Below are positions 1 to 8,941 of a stretch of DNA of 64,000 nt, piece after piece. Origin of the DNA: Occultella kanbiaonis. Lineage in GTDB: Bacteria > Actinomycetota > Actinomycetes > Actinomycetales > Beutenbergiaceae. The stretch is from contig NZ_CP046175.1 in the NCBI RefSeq assembly GCF_009708215.1, forward strand, positions 2,046,001 to 2,110,000, in the 5' to 3' direction. A program made the translations under genes and the position numbers. Numbering within the stretch: the first letter of the stretch is position 1; each line of letters begins with the position of its first letter. The notes under the pieces were generated by a model. The model saw only the letters and a program-made list of their open reading frames with translations. It was not told the DNA's origin and did not search any database.

Positions 1-24
1 GTTCTGGTCGGCACGTTTGAGCAT
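1..24 (-). CDS. start of a leftward gene, cut by the window edge
   Basis: Only the first eight codons (MLKRADQN) lie in the window. The ATG at 24 is preceded by AGAGGA with a 9-nt gap, a reasonable ribosome binding site. Nothing can be said about function. A hairpin (45-71) sits in what would be its 5' leader, and the strong terminator at 190-218 separates it from the ABC exporter upstream, so it probably has its own promoter. Confidence 0.35.
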
Positions 25-44
25 GGCCAGGGTCCTCTCGGTCC

Positions 45-71
45 GTCGGTGGGGGTGGGTGCCCCACTGAC
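45..71 (-). promoter_or_regulatory. leader hairpin and possible operator before the leftward gene
   Basis: Positions 45-54 pair with 62-71 (10 pairs, one G-U) around a 7-nt loop. Further upstream, TAAAGT (92-87 on the minus strand) could be a -10 element. TTCGTGA occurs twice, 11 bp apart (100-106 and 111-117), around the palindrome GTGATCAC (103-110), which looks like a regulator site. The rest of 72-189 holds no gene that I can support. Confidence 0.3.
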
Positions 72-189
72 GGCGGGGCGGCGCTGACTTTAGCAGTCGT
101 TCGTGATCACTTCGTGACCTAGAACGAGCGCTCCGCGTTCACGGTTCCCAGATGTGAGGCAGATCGCTCACCGGGGATCCCACGCGGCC

Positions 190-218
190 ACCGGCGGCCC
201 CGGTACGGGGCCGCCGGT
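190..218 (-). terminator. terminator of the ABC exporter gene
   Basis: A perfect 13-bp GC-rich stem (190-202 with 206-218) closes a 3-nt loop, 13 nt after the exporter stop codon. No clear T-run follows, as is usual in high-GC actinobacteria. Confidence 0.7.
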
Positions 219-231
219 CGGGCCGGGCAGG

Positions 232-3200
232 TCAGCCGGCGAGGTGGCTCCACTTGGGCGCGAGCCGGTCCCAGGGCCCGACGTCGGCCACGGTGCCATC
301 GACCAGCACCACGACCCGGTCCGCCCGCGCGAGCGCGGCTCGCTTCGACGTCGCGCCGACCACGGTGGTGCCGCGCTCGCGCAGGGCGGCCCAGAGCTCG
401 ATCTCGGTCGAGGCGTCCAGGGCGCTGGAGACGTCGTCGGCGAGCAGGAGCTCGGTGTCCGCGGCGAGGGCTCGTGCGAGTGCGAGGCGCTGCACCTGAC
501 CACCGGACAGGCGCACACCGCGGTGCCCGACGAGTGCGTGTGGCCCGCCTGCCTCCTCCACATCCTGCGTCAGCCGTGCACCCCGGATCGGGCCGTCGAG
601 GTCGCGGGCGTGGTCCAGGCGGACGTTGTCGGAGAACGTGCCGGACAGCACCCGCGGTACCTGGGCCACGTGCGCGACCTGGGCCGGTCGCAGGAACGCC
701 TGCGCGTCGCTCACCGCGACCCCGTTCCACCGGACGTCACCGGTGTGCTCCACCAGGCCGGCCAGCGAGGAGAGCAGCGACGACTTGCCCGAGCCGACCT
801 GCCCGAGCAGCAGGATGAGCTCGCCGCGCCGGACCTCGAGGTCGACGTCGTAGACGCCGATCGTGCCGTCGTCGTGCACGGCACTCAGGTGACGCAGCTC
901 GAGGCGCTCGAGCGGCTCGTGCGCGGGCGCGGTGGGCGCGGGGGCGACGCCGGTGACCAGGTCGACCCCGGGCCGGGCTGCGACGAGGTCGGCGCCGTCG
1001 GCGAACCGGGCGGTGGCGACCTGCCAGGCCCGGGTGCCCGGCGCCTCGGTGACCACGGCGCCGGCGACGACCCCGAACCAGGCGAACCCCATCACGGCGT
1101 TGGCCACGAGCAGGGTGGTGGCCAGGTCCCACCGGCCGGTGAGCAGGAACCCCCACGCGACGACGACGCCCACGTACAGGGTGACCATCGGGACCGAGTC
1201 GAGCACTGCCTGGACGCGGTGCTCGAAGATCGCCGCGCGGACCCGGCCGGAGTCGACCTCGCCGAGGTGCCGGCGCACGTCCGGGGTGCGGGCCGCGAGC
1301 TTCACCGTCCTGGCCGAGTCCAGCGCGGAGACGAGGGCCCGGCCGAAGCGGGCCCGGGCCGCGGACGACGCGGTCGCCGAGCGGCCCGCGATCGGCCGGC
1401 CGATCGCCGAGGCCGCGGCGGAGACCACCATCACGGCCAGGAGCACGGCGCCCGCGGTCCAGGTCCCGCTGATCAGGGCGGTGACAGCAACGATCAGGAG
1501 GCCGTTGATGAAGTCGACCCAGCGGTCCGCGTAGCGCGCGAACCGGTCCGCGTCCATCGCCCGGGCCACGACCTCACCCGGCGGCGTGGCCGGCAGCCGG
1601 TGCTGCCGGGTCTGCCCGTACATGACGGTCATCCGGATCCGCAGCAGGACCTCGACCCACCAGCGCGGGTACAGGCCGATGGCTCGGGACAGGATCAGTG
1701 GCTGCGCGAGCAGCAGCACCGCGAGCGCGACGACGAGCACCACGGGAACCGTGCCGGTCTGCACCTGCTGGACGGTGCGGCCCCAGAGGTAGCCGCTGAC
1801 CGCACCCTGGGCGGCCACGAGGCTCGCCAGCAGGAACAGGAAGGCGGCGAAGATCCCCCACCGCGGCCGCACCAGCAGGCCGTTGAAGATCCCGCGGGCC
1901 AGGCTCGGCCCCGTGCCGGGCTCGGGCACGTCCGGCGGGGTGCCGGTCCGACGGCGCCCGCCCACCGACTCCGCAGCGTTCAGCGCGCGCGCCCCACCAG
2001 AACCCGCCGGTGTCGTCTCGTCGGGCGCGCTGCGCCGGAGCGTGTCGCCCGCCTGCGTACCGGCGCCGACCGGGCTCGCGTCGACCGGGCGCTCGGAGGC
2101 ACCGTCCTTCTCGTAGTCCTCGTCGTCCAGCGAGCCGTCGCTGGCGCCGGCCTCCACCAGCGTGCGGAACGGGCCGGGCGTCCGGGCCAACTCGGCTCGC
2201 GAGCCCTGCTGCACCACGCGGCCGTGATCGAGCACGGCGACCAGTCCGGCTCGCTCGATGGTGCCGAGACGGTGCGCGACCAGAACGCCGGTGCGCCCGC
2301 TGAGCAGCCGGTCCGATGCCGCCACCACGCGGGCCTCGGTGAGCGGGTCCATCCGGGCGGTCGCCTCGTCGAGGACCACCAGCTGCACGTCCCGGACCAG
2401 CAGGCGTGCGAACGCGACCAGCTGCTCCTCACCGGCGGACAGCGTGGTGCCACCCGGGCCGAGGAGGGTGTCCAACCCGTCGGGCATCCCGGACGCCCAC
2501 TCGGTCAGCCCGAGCTCACGGACCGCGGCCTCGATGTCGGCCCGCGGGACGTCGGCGAACAGCGCGATGTTCTCGGCGAGCGTCCCGGCCAGGATCTCCG
2601 TGCGCTGGGTGACCACGCCGACGGCGCGACGCAGCTTCTGCAGGTCGAGGTCGCGGACGTCGGCGCCACCGAGGAACACCATGCCGCGCTCCGGCTCCAC
2701 GGCCCTCGACAGCAGCGCGGCCAGCGTCGACTTGCCGGAGCCGGTCCGGCCCACGAGCGCGATCGTCTCGCCCGCCGGGACCCGCAGGTCGACACCGCTG
2801 AGCGCGAAGGTGCCCTCGGCGTAGGAGAACTCCAGGTCGCGCAGTTCCAGGTCGAGCGACCCGGCCGGGACGTCGTTCCCGCCCTCGGGCTCGGGCTCCA
2901 GGGCCAGCATCTGCCGCAACCGCAGGACCGCGCCGAGCCCTTCCTGGATGTCGGGCAGGTGGTGGACCAGGTTGTCGATCTGTCCGATGAACATCGCGGT
3001 GACCAGGAACAACGTCACGAGCTGCTGCACGGACAGGCCGCCGTCGGCGGCGATCACCGCGCTGACCACGGCGATCGCGGCCAGCAGCGAGTAGGTGAGC
3101 AGCCCGGCCCGCCGGATCAGCCGCTCCTCGACCCGCACCACCTTGTGGAACTTGTCGTGGACGAGCGCCGAGAGCTGAGCCAGGCGCCGCACCGCGAACG

Positions 3201-3888
3201 CCTGCCCGAGGCTCGTGCGCAGGTCGTTGCGGGCGGCGACGGCCTCCTCGAAGGCTGCGGCGTGGTCGGTCCAGGCCATCTCCTCGATCACCTTGCGGCG
3301 AGCGATCTCGTCGAGCATCTTCCGGGTCACGAACCAGACGACCACGGCGAGCAGTGGGAACAGGAACCAGGACGGCCACCAGGTGAGGCCGGCGACGATC
3401 CACATGGGCACGGTGCCGGCGACGGTGCGGCCCGCGCCCCAGAGCTGGCGGCGCACGAGGGTGCCGACGGCGTGGGTGTCGTCGTCGACCCGGTCGAGCA
3501 CTTCGCCCACGGCCTGCTCGGAGAGCGCCGCGAGCGGCTGACGTAGTGCCGCGCTGAGCAGGTCGCTGCGGAGCTTTCCCTCGGCCCGGTCGACCACGCC
3601 GGCCCAGATCACCTGACCGACGCCGTCGAGCAGCGCGCCGCCCACCACGCACACCGCGAGCAGCGCGAGCCCGGCCATCGTGGCGTTCTCGGCGAGCCGG
3701 CCGGCCGCAGCCGTGCCGAGCACCTGGCCGAGGGCGCCGATCGCGAGCGCGACCAGGGCGATCGCGGCGGCGGGCCGCCGCAGGCGGCGCCAGTCGAGCC
3801 GGCGAGCAGGGTCGGTCGGGACCGGCGCAGGCAACTGCGACGCCTCGGGAACGGGCGTGGTCTCGGGGGTGCGTGGTGCGTCGATCAT
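232..3888 (-). CDS. double-length ABC exporter (TMD-NBD-TMD-NBD in one chain)
   Basis: The 1218-aa protein is an inner-membrane ABC exporter in which two half-transporters are fused. The first membrane domain spans roughly residues 35-325. NBD1 has Walker A GRTGSGKST near 380, signature LSAGEEQ near 485 and Walker B LVVLDEAT near 505. A charged, low-complexity linker (about 590-665) leads to the second membrane domain (about 670-960) and NBD2, with Walker A GQVGSGKSS near 1030, signature LSGGQVQ near 1125 and Walker B LLLADD near 1148. NBD1 keeps the catalytic Glu but has an altered signature; NBD2 has a consensus signature but Asp in place of Glu. This fits one active and one degenerate ATP site, as in heterodimeric exporters. 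Most bacterial relatives are two adjacent genes. The exported compound cannot be told. It appears to be transcribed alone from a leaderless promoter. Confidence 0.9.
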   Translation of the reverse strand: MIDAPRTPETTPVPEASQLPAPVPTDPARRLDWRRLRRPAAAIALVALAIGALGQVLGTAAAGRLAENATMAGLALLAVCVVGGALLDGVGQVIWAGVVDRAEGKLRSDLLSAALRQPLAALSEQAVGEVLDRVDDDTHAVGTLVRRQLWGAGRTVAGTVPMWIVAGLTWWPSWFLFPLLAVVVWFVTRKMLDEIARRKVIEEMAWTDHAAAFEEAVAARNDLRTSLGQAFAVRRLAQLSALVHDKFHKVVRVEERLIRRAGLLTYSLLAAIAVVSAVIAADGGLSVQQLVTLFLVTAMFIGQIDNLVHHLPDIQEGLGAVLRLRQMLALEPEPEGGNDVPAGSLDLELRDLEFSYAEGTFALSGVDLRVPAGETIALVGRTGSGKSTLAALLSRAVEPERGMVFLGGADVRDLDLQKLRRAVGVVTQRTEILAGTLAENIALFADVPRADIEAAVRELGLTEWASGMPDGLDTLLGPGGTTLSAGEEQLVAFARLLVRDVQLVVLDEATARMDPLTEARVVAASDRLLSGRTGVLVAHRLGTIERAGLVAVLDHGRVVQQGSRAELARTPGPFRTLVEAGASDGSLDDEDYEKDGASERPVDASPVGAGTQAGDTLRRSAPDETTPAGSGGARALNAAESVGGRRRTGTPPDVPEPGTGPSLARGIFNGLLVRPRWGIFAAFLFLLASLVAAQGAVSGYLWGRTVQQVQTGTVPVVLVVALAVLLLAQPLILSRAIGLYPRWWVEVLLRIRMTVMYGQTRQHRLPATPPGEVVARAMDADRFARYADRWVDFINGLLIVAVTALISGTWTAGAVLLAVMVVSAAASAIGRPIAGRSATASSAARARFGRALVSALDSARTVKLAARTPDVRRHLGEVDSGRVRAAIFEHRVQAVLDSVPMVTLYVGVVVAWGFLLTGRWDLATTLLVANAVMGFAWFGVVAGAVVTEAPGTRAWQVATARFADGADLVAARPGVDLVTGVAPAPTAPAHEPLERLELRHLSAVHDDGTIGVYDVDLEVRRGELILLLGQVGSGKSSLLSSLAGLVEHTGDVRWNGVAVSDAQAFLRPAQVAHVAQVPRVLSGTFSDNVRLDHARDLDGPIRGARLTQDVEEAGGPHALVGHRGVRLSGGQVQRLALARALAADTELLLADDVSSALDASTEIELWAALRERGTTVVGATSKRAALARADRVVVLVDGTVADVGPWDRLAPKWSHLAG

Positions 3889-3896
3889 CGCCCCCG

Positions 3897-3902
3897 AGGT
3901 TA
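3897..3902 (-). promoter_or_regulatory. -10 element of the ABC exporter gene
   Basis: TAACCT on the minus strand ends 8 nt before the ATG at 3888, placing the expected transcription start at or next to the start codon. Confidence 0.45.
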
Positions 3903-3928
3903 CGTCCAGCCACCGACATGTCCCGCCT

Positions 3929-6142
3929 CTATTTTCCGCCCGGCGACCCGGCCCCGCACCCCGCTCGGCCGGTTCCGAGAGACTCCGGATCGCCGGGTGT
4001 GACCACGATCACCTCGTGGCCGGTCAGCGCGGGTATCGACACCCACAGGCGTGGCCCTTCCCGCCGGGTCACCAGCGGGTCCCCGGCGACGAGGCCGCGG
4101 GCGTGGCTGAGCGCACCGTCGGGGTCGTGGACCCCGAGCCGGTGCGGCCCGATGCTCCACAGGTCCTCGACGGTGCCGGGGGTGGCCTCCGAGCGCCCCA
4201 CGTCCATGAGGTGGATGACCCAGTGATCTCCCTGCCGGTACGGGTGCAGGTCGATCCGGCCCGGTCCTTCCAGGAGCACGGGCTCGGGTCCCCGGAGGGT
4301 CCACCGGACGAGTCCGGCGAGCAGGTGGTGGTGGTCGGCGAGGTCGTTGCGGCCCGCGCACCGGTCGAGGTCGGCGGCGAGGTGGACGGTGCGTCCGCGC
4401 CCGCCGGCTCCCTCGGTGACCACGATCGCCGGCAGGCCGGGCTCCGCCACGGGCGGCCGCCAGGAGGTCTCGGGCGGGTAGACCCCGAAGGCCGGGACTG
4501 CCGTGGCGAGGACGTGCGCGCCCGGCCGGACCGTCACGTGCTCCAGGCGGCCGCCGAAGCCGATCAGGTCGGTGCCGGTGAGCTCGGACCAGATCGGCGC
4601 TGCCGACTCGGGCCAGTCGGGGGTCCGCTCGAGGTAGGTGTGCCGGCGGGCGTCCTCGAAGCCGCCGGTGTGCGGGCCCAGCTCCCCGGTTGCCGTTCCG
4701 AGCGGACGGGTGCCGAGGATCTCGGCGAGCCGGCCGGCCGGTGCGGGGTCGCCGTTCTCGTCGAGGGCGCCGAGGGGGCCGGAGGCGATCACGTTTCCGC
4801 CCGCCGTGACGAAGGCGGCGACGGCGTCGCGTTGCGCGGCGGTGAGCACGGCCAGCTGGGGCAACACCACGGTGGTGAACCGATGCCCCTGCTCGGCCAG
4901 GTCGTCGATGTGCAGGGGCGTGGCCGGGATCCGGGCCGCGAGCAGCGCCCGTCGGAACCCGTCCGCCGGGACGGTGGTGCGGGAGACGGCGTCGTCCCCG
5001 CCGTACACGGCGGCATTGAGGTCCGACCAGATCAGCGCCACCCGCGCCACCGGGGTGCGCTCACGCAGGTGGGCCTCGTTGCGCCGGTGCCACGCGAACA
5101 GCCCCCCGGCCCGGTGGTACTGGCGCCGGTCGCCATGGACGGCGCCGATGTGGTGCCACCACGGGTCGATGCCACCCGCGGCCCCGGCCGCCATCCACAG
5201 CGTCGCTTCGCCGGCGGGCATGGCCGCGAGCCGGAACACCGGGTTGCCCGACCGGTACATCGCCATCGACTCGGCCAGGACGGACCCGGCGGGCATCAGC
5301 TCGGTGAGCCTGCGCCCCGTCTCGGCGTTGTCCTCGAAGCCGCGCCGGCCCCGGAACTGGTGGTCCAGGAGCGCGAGGCGGGCGTCGGAGAGCAGGGCGC
5401 GCGCGTCGATGAACCGGTCCACCTGCGCGGTGACCGAGCCGGGCAGCATGCCGAGCCAGAGGCAGTCGGCGCCGCCGAGGTCGCGCACGATCCGGGCGTT
5501 CTCGGTCCAGATCCGGCTCCGTCGGGCCACGTTCCAGCGGTACCAGGACCGGTAGGTGGCCTCGGTGGGGTCGACCACCGTGGGCAGGGCGAGCCCGGTG
5601 GCGTCGCGGAAGCCCGTGCGGCAGTGCTCGCAGTGGCAGACCCGACGGCGGTCCAGGCCCGCCCAGCTGTTGTCGGCGAAGCCGTCGGGCCGGTAGGCCG
5701 CGATGATCTCCGCGAGCACGGCCGGCAGGTGTTCGGTGTAGTACGGGCTGTTCACGCATGCCACGGTCAGGTCGCCGGCCCGGTACGGCGCTCCCGAGGC
5801 ATCGCGGGCCAGCCACTCGGGCCGGCGCGCGGCCGCGTCGGCACCGACCCGGGAGGAGTCCATCCGCGCCACGACGGCGAGGCCGGCCGCCCGGGCGTCG
5901 GCGACGACCTCGCCGAAGAGGTCCCGGTCGCCGAGATGCACGGCGCGGGTGTGGTCGTCGATGGCGGTCGGGTAGTAGGCGACGATGCCGCCGGCGTTGA
6001 CGATCACCGCGTCGATCCCGGTGGTGCGCCACTGCTCGCGCCAGAGGTCGTTCGGGTATCGGGTGGGGTCCAGTTCGGTGAGGTTCGTCTGACCCCAGCG
6101 GCGGACCCGCGTGAACCAGGGATCGGATGGGGCGCCGGTCAT
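3929..6142 (-). CDS. GHL6/beta-galactosidase-trimerisation-like glycoside hydrolase
   Basis: This 737-aa protein resembles the hypothetical glycosyl hydrolase 6 (GHL6) family: an N-terminal TIM-barrel-like part (about 1-340) containing the family-type cysteine cluster CHCEHC near residue 167, followed by a region (about 380-590) resembling the beta-galactosidase trimerisation fold, and a beta-rich C-terminus. It has no signal peptide, so it should act inside the cell on imported oligosaccharides. The ATG at 6142 is preceded by AAGGAG at ideal spacing; the reading frame stays open 71 codons further upstream, but there is no ribosome binding site there. It is divergent from the sugar-importer operon starting at 6309 and probably shares its regulation. 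The substrate is unknown and no catalytic residue can be assigned with certainty. Confidence 0.75.
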   Translation of the reverse strand: MTGAPSDPWFTRVRRWGQTNLTELDPTRYPNDLWREQWRTTGIDAVIVNAGGIVAYYPTAIDDHTRAVHLGDRDLFGEVVADARAAGLAVVARMDSSRVGADAAARRPEWLARDASGAPYRAGDLTVACVNSPYYTEHLPAVLAEIIAAYRPDGFADNSWAGLDRRRVCHCEHCRTGFRDATGLALPTVVDPTEATYRSWYRWNVARRSRIWTENARIVRDLGGADCLWLGMLPGSVTAQVDRFIDARALLSDARLALLDHQFRGRRGFEDNAETGRRLTELMPAGSVLAESMAMYRSGNPVFRLAAMPAGEATLWMAAGAAGGIDPWWHHIGAVHGDRRQYHRAGGLFAWHRRNEAHLRERTPVARVALIWSDLNAAVYGGDDAVSRTTVPADGFRRALLAARIPATPLHIDDLAEQGHRFTTVVLPQLAVLTAAQRDAVAAFVTAGGNVIASGPLGALDENGDPAPAGRLAEILGTRPLGTATGELGPHTGGFEDARRHTYLERTPDWPESAAPIWSELTGTDLIGFGGRLEHVTVRPGAHVLATAVPAFGVYPPETSWRPPVAEPGLPAIVVTEGAGGRGRTVHLAADLDRCAGRNDLADHHHLLAGLVRWTLRGPEPVLLEGPGRIDLHPYRQGDHWVIHLMDVGRSEATPGTVEDLWSIGPHRLGVHDPDGALSHARGLVAGDPLVTRREGPRLWVSIPALTGHEVIVVTPGDPESLGTGRAGCGAGSPGGK

Positions 6143-6190
6143 GAGTCGCTCCTTCGCGTGACGGTGGGCAGATCTTGGCTTGCCGGAGAA

Positions 6191-6203
6191 CTTGTTTGAC
6201 AAG
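6191..6203. promoter_or_regulatory. inverted repeat and -35-like element between divergent sugar genes
   Basis: CTTGT-TTG-ACAAG is a perfect inverted repeat inside the 166-bp divergent intergenic region. It contains TTGACA (6196-6201) on the plus strand, so a protein bound here would cover a -35 element of the importer operon. The -10 is unclear; CACTAT at 6221-6226 is a weak candidate. No regulator gene is adjacent. Confidence 0.4.
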
Positions 6204-6308
6204 ATTACATTGCGACTGCACACTATCAGCGAACCGCTTCGACAGTCCGTTTCCCCGTCCGAGCGGCTCGCAGACCCCACGCCACGACGAAGTGAAGGTG
6301 ATCCACAG

Positions 6309-7955
6309 ATGAATCCCCGCCAACCGACGCGTATCGCTCGGCGTTCGTTCCTCACCCTGGCCGCGGGCAGCGCCGCGGCCGTGCCGCTGCTCGCCGCCTG
6401 CGGCTCCGGCCCCGCGGGATCCGGACCGGGCCCATCCGGCGGCGCCGCCGTCGACGTCGACTCCGTGATCCCGGACTACGTCCCGCGGGACATCGTCACC
6501 CCGGACTTCCCCAGCGTCGACGGCTCGACCCCCGGCTACCTGAGCTTCCCGGACGAGTTCGTGGCCTCGGTGGAGGAGGTTCCCGGACGGGGCAGCTCCT
6601 TCACCGCGATGACCCCGCTGTGGTCGACGGTGCCACCGGGCCTCCCGGACAACAGCTACATGGTCACCGTGAACGAGGAGATCAACGCCGACTTCCGGTT
6701 CCAGATCACCGACGGCAACGCCTACGGGGAGAAGCTCCAGGCGGTGCTGGCCGCCGAGTCCAGCGTGCCCGACTTCGTCACCATCCCGTCCTGGACCCTG
6801 CCGCCGCGCTTCGGTCAGGCGGCCGAGAACCTGTTCGCCGACCTGACGCCCCACCTGGCCGGGGACAAGATCACGAAGTACCCGAACCTGGCCAACATCT
6901 CCTCGGACGCGTGGCGGTGCTGCGTGTTCAACGGCAAGCTGTACGGCCTGCCGTACCCGAGCGACCTGATCAACTCGGTGATCTTCTACCGGCACGACCT
7001 CACCTCGGAGCTCGGCATCGAGGTGGCCCCCGCGAACGCGCAGGAGTTCCTCGACCTCGCCCTGGAGCTGACCGACCCCGGCGCGAACCGCTGGGCCATG
7101 AACGACATGTGGGCCGGCGCCCAGCTCATGTTCCGGGTCCCGGACAAGTGGATTCTCGAAGGCGGCAATCTGGTGCACCGCGTCGAGAGCGAGGCCTACC
7201 GCCAGGCGCTGGAGTTCCAGGCGGAGCTGTTCGCGGCGGGCGTGGTCCACCCGGACGCGGTCGCCGGCAACGAGCAGCAGGCGCGGCAGCGGTTCATCTC
7301 CGGCGAGGTCGTCATCACGCCCGACGGCGCGGGTGGCTGGCTGAGCGCGACCCGGGAGGCCTACGCCGGCAACCCCGACTACAACCAGCAGCCGGTCCCG
7401 GCGTTCGCCGGCGACGGCGGGACGCCCGTGATCTTCAAGGGCACGCCGTCGAACCTGTTCACCTTCATCAAGCAGACCGACGACACCGAGCGTCTCGAGG
7501 AGCAGCTCGCCCTCGCGAACTACTTCGCGGCCCCGTTCGGCACGAAGGAGCAGATGCTCCTCGAGTACGGCGCCGAGGGCGTGCACCACGACCTCGACGA
7601 CGCGAACGTGCCGACGCTCAACGAGACCGGCCTGCGCGAGGTGGCGCGGACCTACACCTGGATCACCCGGCCGCCGATCGTGGCCTCCCAGGTGCAGTAC
7701 CCCTCCTACGTCGAGGACTTCGCGACCTGGATGGCGGGCGTGATGGAGTACGCCGTCGACCCGGTGTTCTACACCCAGCAGATCGTGGAACCGCCGGAGT
7801 TCGGGGCCCTCGAGCAGCCCTTCATCGACCTCGAGATGGACATCGCGCGGGGCCGCAGCGACATCTCGGCCCTTGACGCGGCGATCGAGAACTGGCGCTC
7901 GGCCGGTGGTGAGCAGCTGCGCGAGTTCTACGCCGAGTACCTGGACGAGCAGTGA
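6309..7955 (+). CDS. sugar ABC importer, substrate-binding lipoprotein
   Basis: This 548-aa extracellular binding protein has a Tat-type signal (ARRSFLTLAAG) and lipobox LAAC near residue 30, so it is exported folded and anchored by a lipid on the diacylglyceryl cysteine. Its size is at the large end of sugar-binding proteins and matches the LplA-like group that pairs with LplB/YtcP permeases. The ATG at 6309 is placed directly before the signal sequence with a GAAGG-like site upstream; an upstream in-frame ATG at 6180 would spoil the signal peptide. The downstream permease start overlaps its stop codon. It is the first gene of a five-gene operon; no ATPase gene is present. Specificity cannot be read from sequence. 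Confidence 0.88.
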   Translation: MNPRQPTRIARRSFLTLAAGSAAAVPLLAACGSGPAGSGPGPSGGAAVDVDSVIPDYVPRDIVTPDFPSVDGSTPGYLSFPDEFVASVEEVPGRGSSFTAMTPLWSTVPPGLPDNSYMVTVNEEINADFRFQITDGNAYGEKLQAVLAAESSVPDFVTIPSWTLPPRFGQAAENLFADLTPHLAGDKITKYPNLANISSDAWRCCVFNGKLYGLPYPSDLINSVIFYRHDLTSELGIEVAPANAQEFLDLALELTDPGANRWAMNDMWAGAQLMFRVPDKWILEGGNLVHRVESEAYRQALEFQAELFAAGVVHPDAVAGNEQQARQRFISGEVVITPDGAGGWLSATREAYAGNPDYNQQPVPAFAGDGGTPVIFKGTPSNLFTFIKQTDDTERLEEQLALANYFAAPFGTKEQMLLEYGAEGVHHDLDDANVPTLNETGLREVARTYTWITRPPIVASQVQYPSYVEDFATWMAGVMEYAVDPVFYTQQIVEPPEFGALEQPFIDLEMDIARGRSDISALDAAIENWRSAGGEQLREFYAEYLDEQ

Positions 7956-8941
7956 CGGCTGCCCCGCAGGCGGCGCGGCGGCGCGAGCGGGTCGCCGCGC
8001 CGGCGCCGGAGGCGAGGCCCTCGCCGCGCCGCAAGCGCCCGTTCCTGTCCCGGCTGCGCGAGGACTATCCGCTGCTGCTCATGTGCGCGCCGGTGGTCAT
8101 CCTGCTCGCGGTGTTCATGTACGCGCCGATGCTCGGCAACGTCATCGCCTGGATGGACTACTCGCCCTACGTCGGGATCCTCGGCTCGGACTTCGTCGGC
8201 TGGTGGAACTTCCAGCGGGTCGTCGCCGACCCGCGGTTCTGGCACGCGGTCACGAACACGCTGATCATCACCGGGTTCCAGCTGCTGTTCTTCTTCCCGG
8301 TGCCGATCGCGATGGCCATCCTGCTGAACAGCGTGCTGACCCGGCGGGTCCGTACCGTGATCCAGTCGATCGTGTACCTGCCGCACTTCTTCTCCTGGGT
8401 CATCGTCGTCTCGATCTTCCAGCAGATCCTCGGCGGCGCCGGGCTGGTGAACCAGTTCCTGCGCTCGCGTGGGCTGGAGGCCGTCGAGGTCATGACGAAC
8501 CCGGACACGTTCCTGCTGCTGATCACCTCGCAGCAGGTCTGGAAGGATGCCGGCTGGGGCATGATCGTGTTCCTCGCGGCCCTGTCCACCGTGGACCGCT
8601 CGCAGTACGAGGCGGCCGCCGTTGACGGCGCGGGTGCCTGGCGCAGGATCTGGCACGTGACCCTGCCCGCGCTGCGGCCGGTGATCATCCTGCTCCTGAT
8701 CCTGCGGCTCGGCGACGCCCTGACGGTCGGGTTCGAGCAGTTGATCCTGCAGCGCGACGCCGTCGGCGCAGGGGCCGCCGAGGTGCTGGACACGTTCGTC
8801 TACTACTCGGGCATCGTCTACGGCGACTGGAGCTACGCGGCCGCGGCCGGCCTGATCAAGGGCACCGTCAGCCTGATCCTCGTGCTCGGGGCCAACAAGA
8901 TCGCGCACGTGTTCGGTGAGGCAGGGGTGTACCAGCGATGA
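7952..8941 (+). CDS. sugar ABC importer permease, LplB-like
   Basis: The 329-aa membrane protein has a basic, Ala/Pro-rich cytoplasmic N-terminus (about 35 aa) followed by six predicted helices. The cytoplasmic coupling loop EAAAVDGAGAWRRIWHVTLP matches the EAA motif that contacts the ATPase. The GTG start overlaps the stop of the binding-protein gene (GTGA), indicating translational coupling. The next permease overlaps its own stop (ATGA). It forms the membrane channel with the 8938-9918 product. Confidence 0.9.
   Translation: MTAAPQAARRRERVAAPAPEARPSPRRKRPFLSRLREDYPLLLMCAPVVILLAVFMYAPMLGNVIAWMDYSPYVGILGSDFVGWWNFQRVVADPRFWHAVTNTLIITGFQLLFFFPVPIAMAILLNSVLTRRVRTVIQSIVYLPHFFSWVIVVSIFQQILGGAGLVNQFLRSRGLEAVEVMTNPDTFLLLITSQQVWKDAGWGMIVFLAALSTVDRSQYEAAAVDGAGAWRRIWHVTLPALRPVIILLLILRLGDALTVGFEQLILQRDAVGAGAAEVLDTFVYYSGIVYGDWSYAAAAGLIKGTVSLILVLGANKIAHVFGEAGVYQR

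Noticed and set aside
154-3546. Very long open frame (1130 codons) opposite the ABC exporter
   Set aside because: Composition is Arg/Gly/Asp/His-rich with no domain; it is the antisense shadow of a GC-rich coding strand. The same holds for 30507-33152 opposite lhr and 3680-6199 opposite the GHL6-like gene.
6142-6355. N-terminal extension of the GHL6-like protein
   Set aside because: The extra 71 codons cross the divergent promoter region and overlap the start of the binding-protein gene; the ATG at 6142 has a proper AAGGAG site.
5061-7589. 842-codon leftward frame overlapping the hydrolase and binding-protein genes
   Set aside because: It runs antisense to the clearly coding lipoprotein gene and out of frame through the hydrolase; no domain or start signal.
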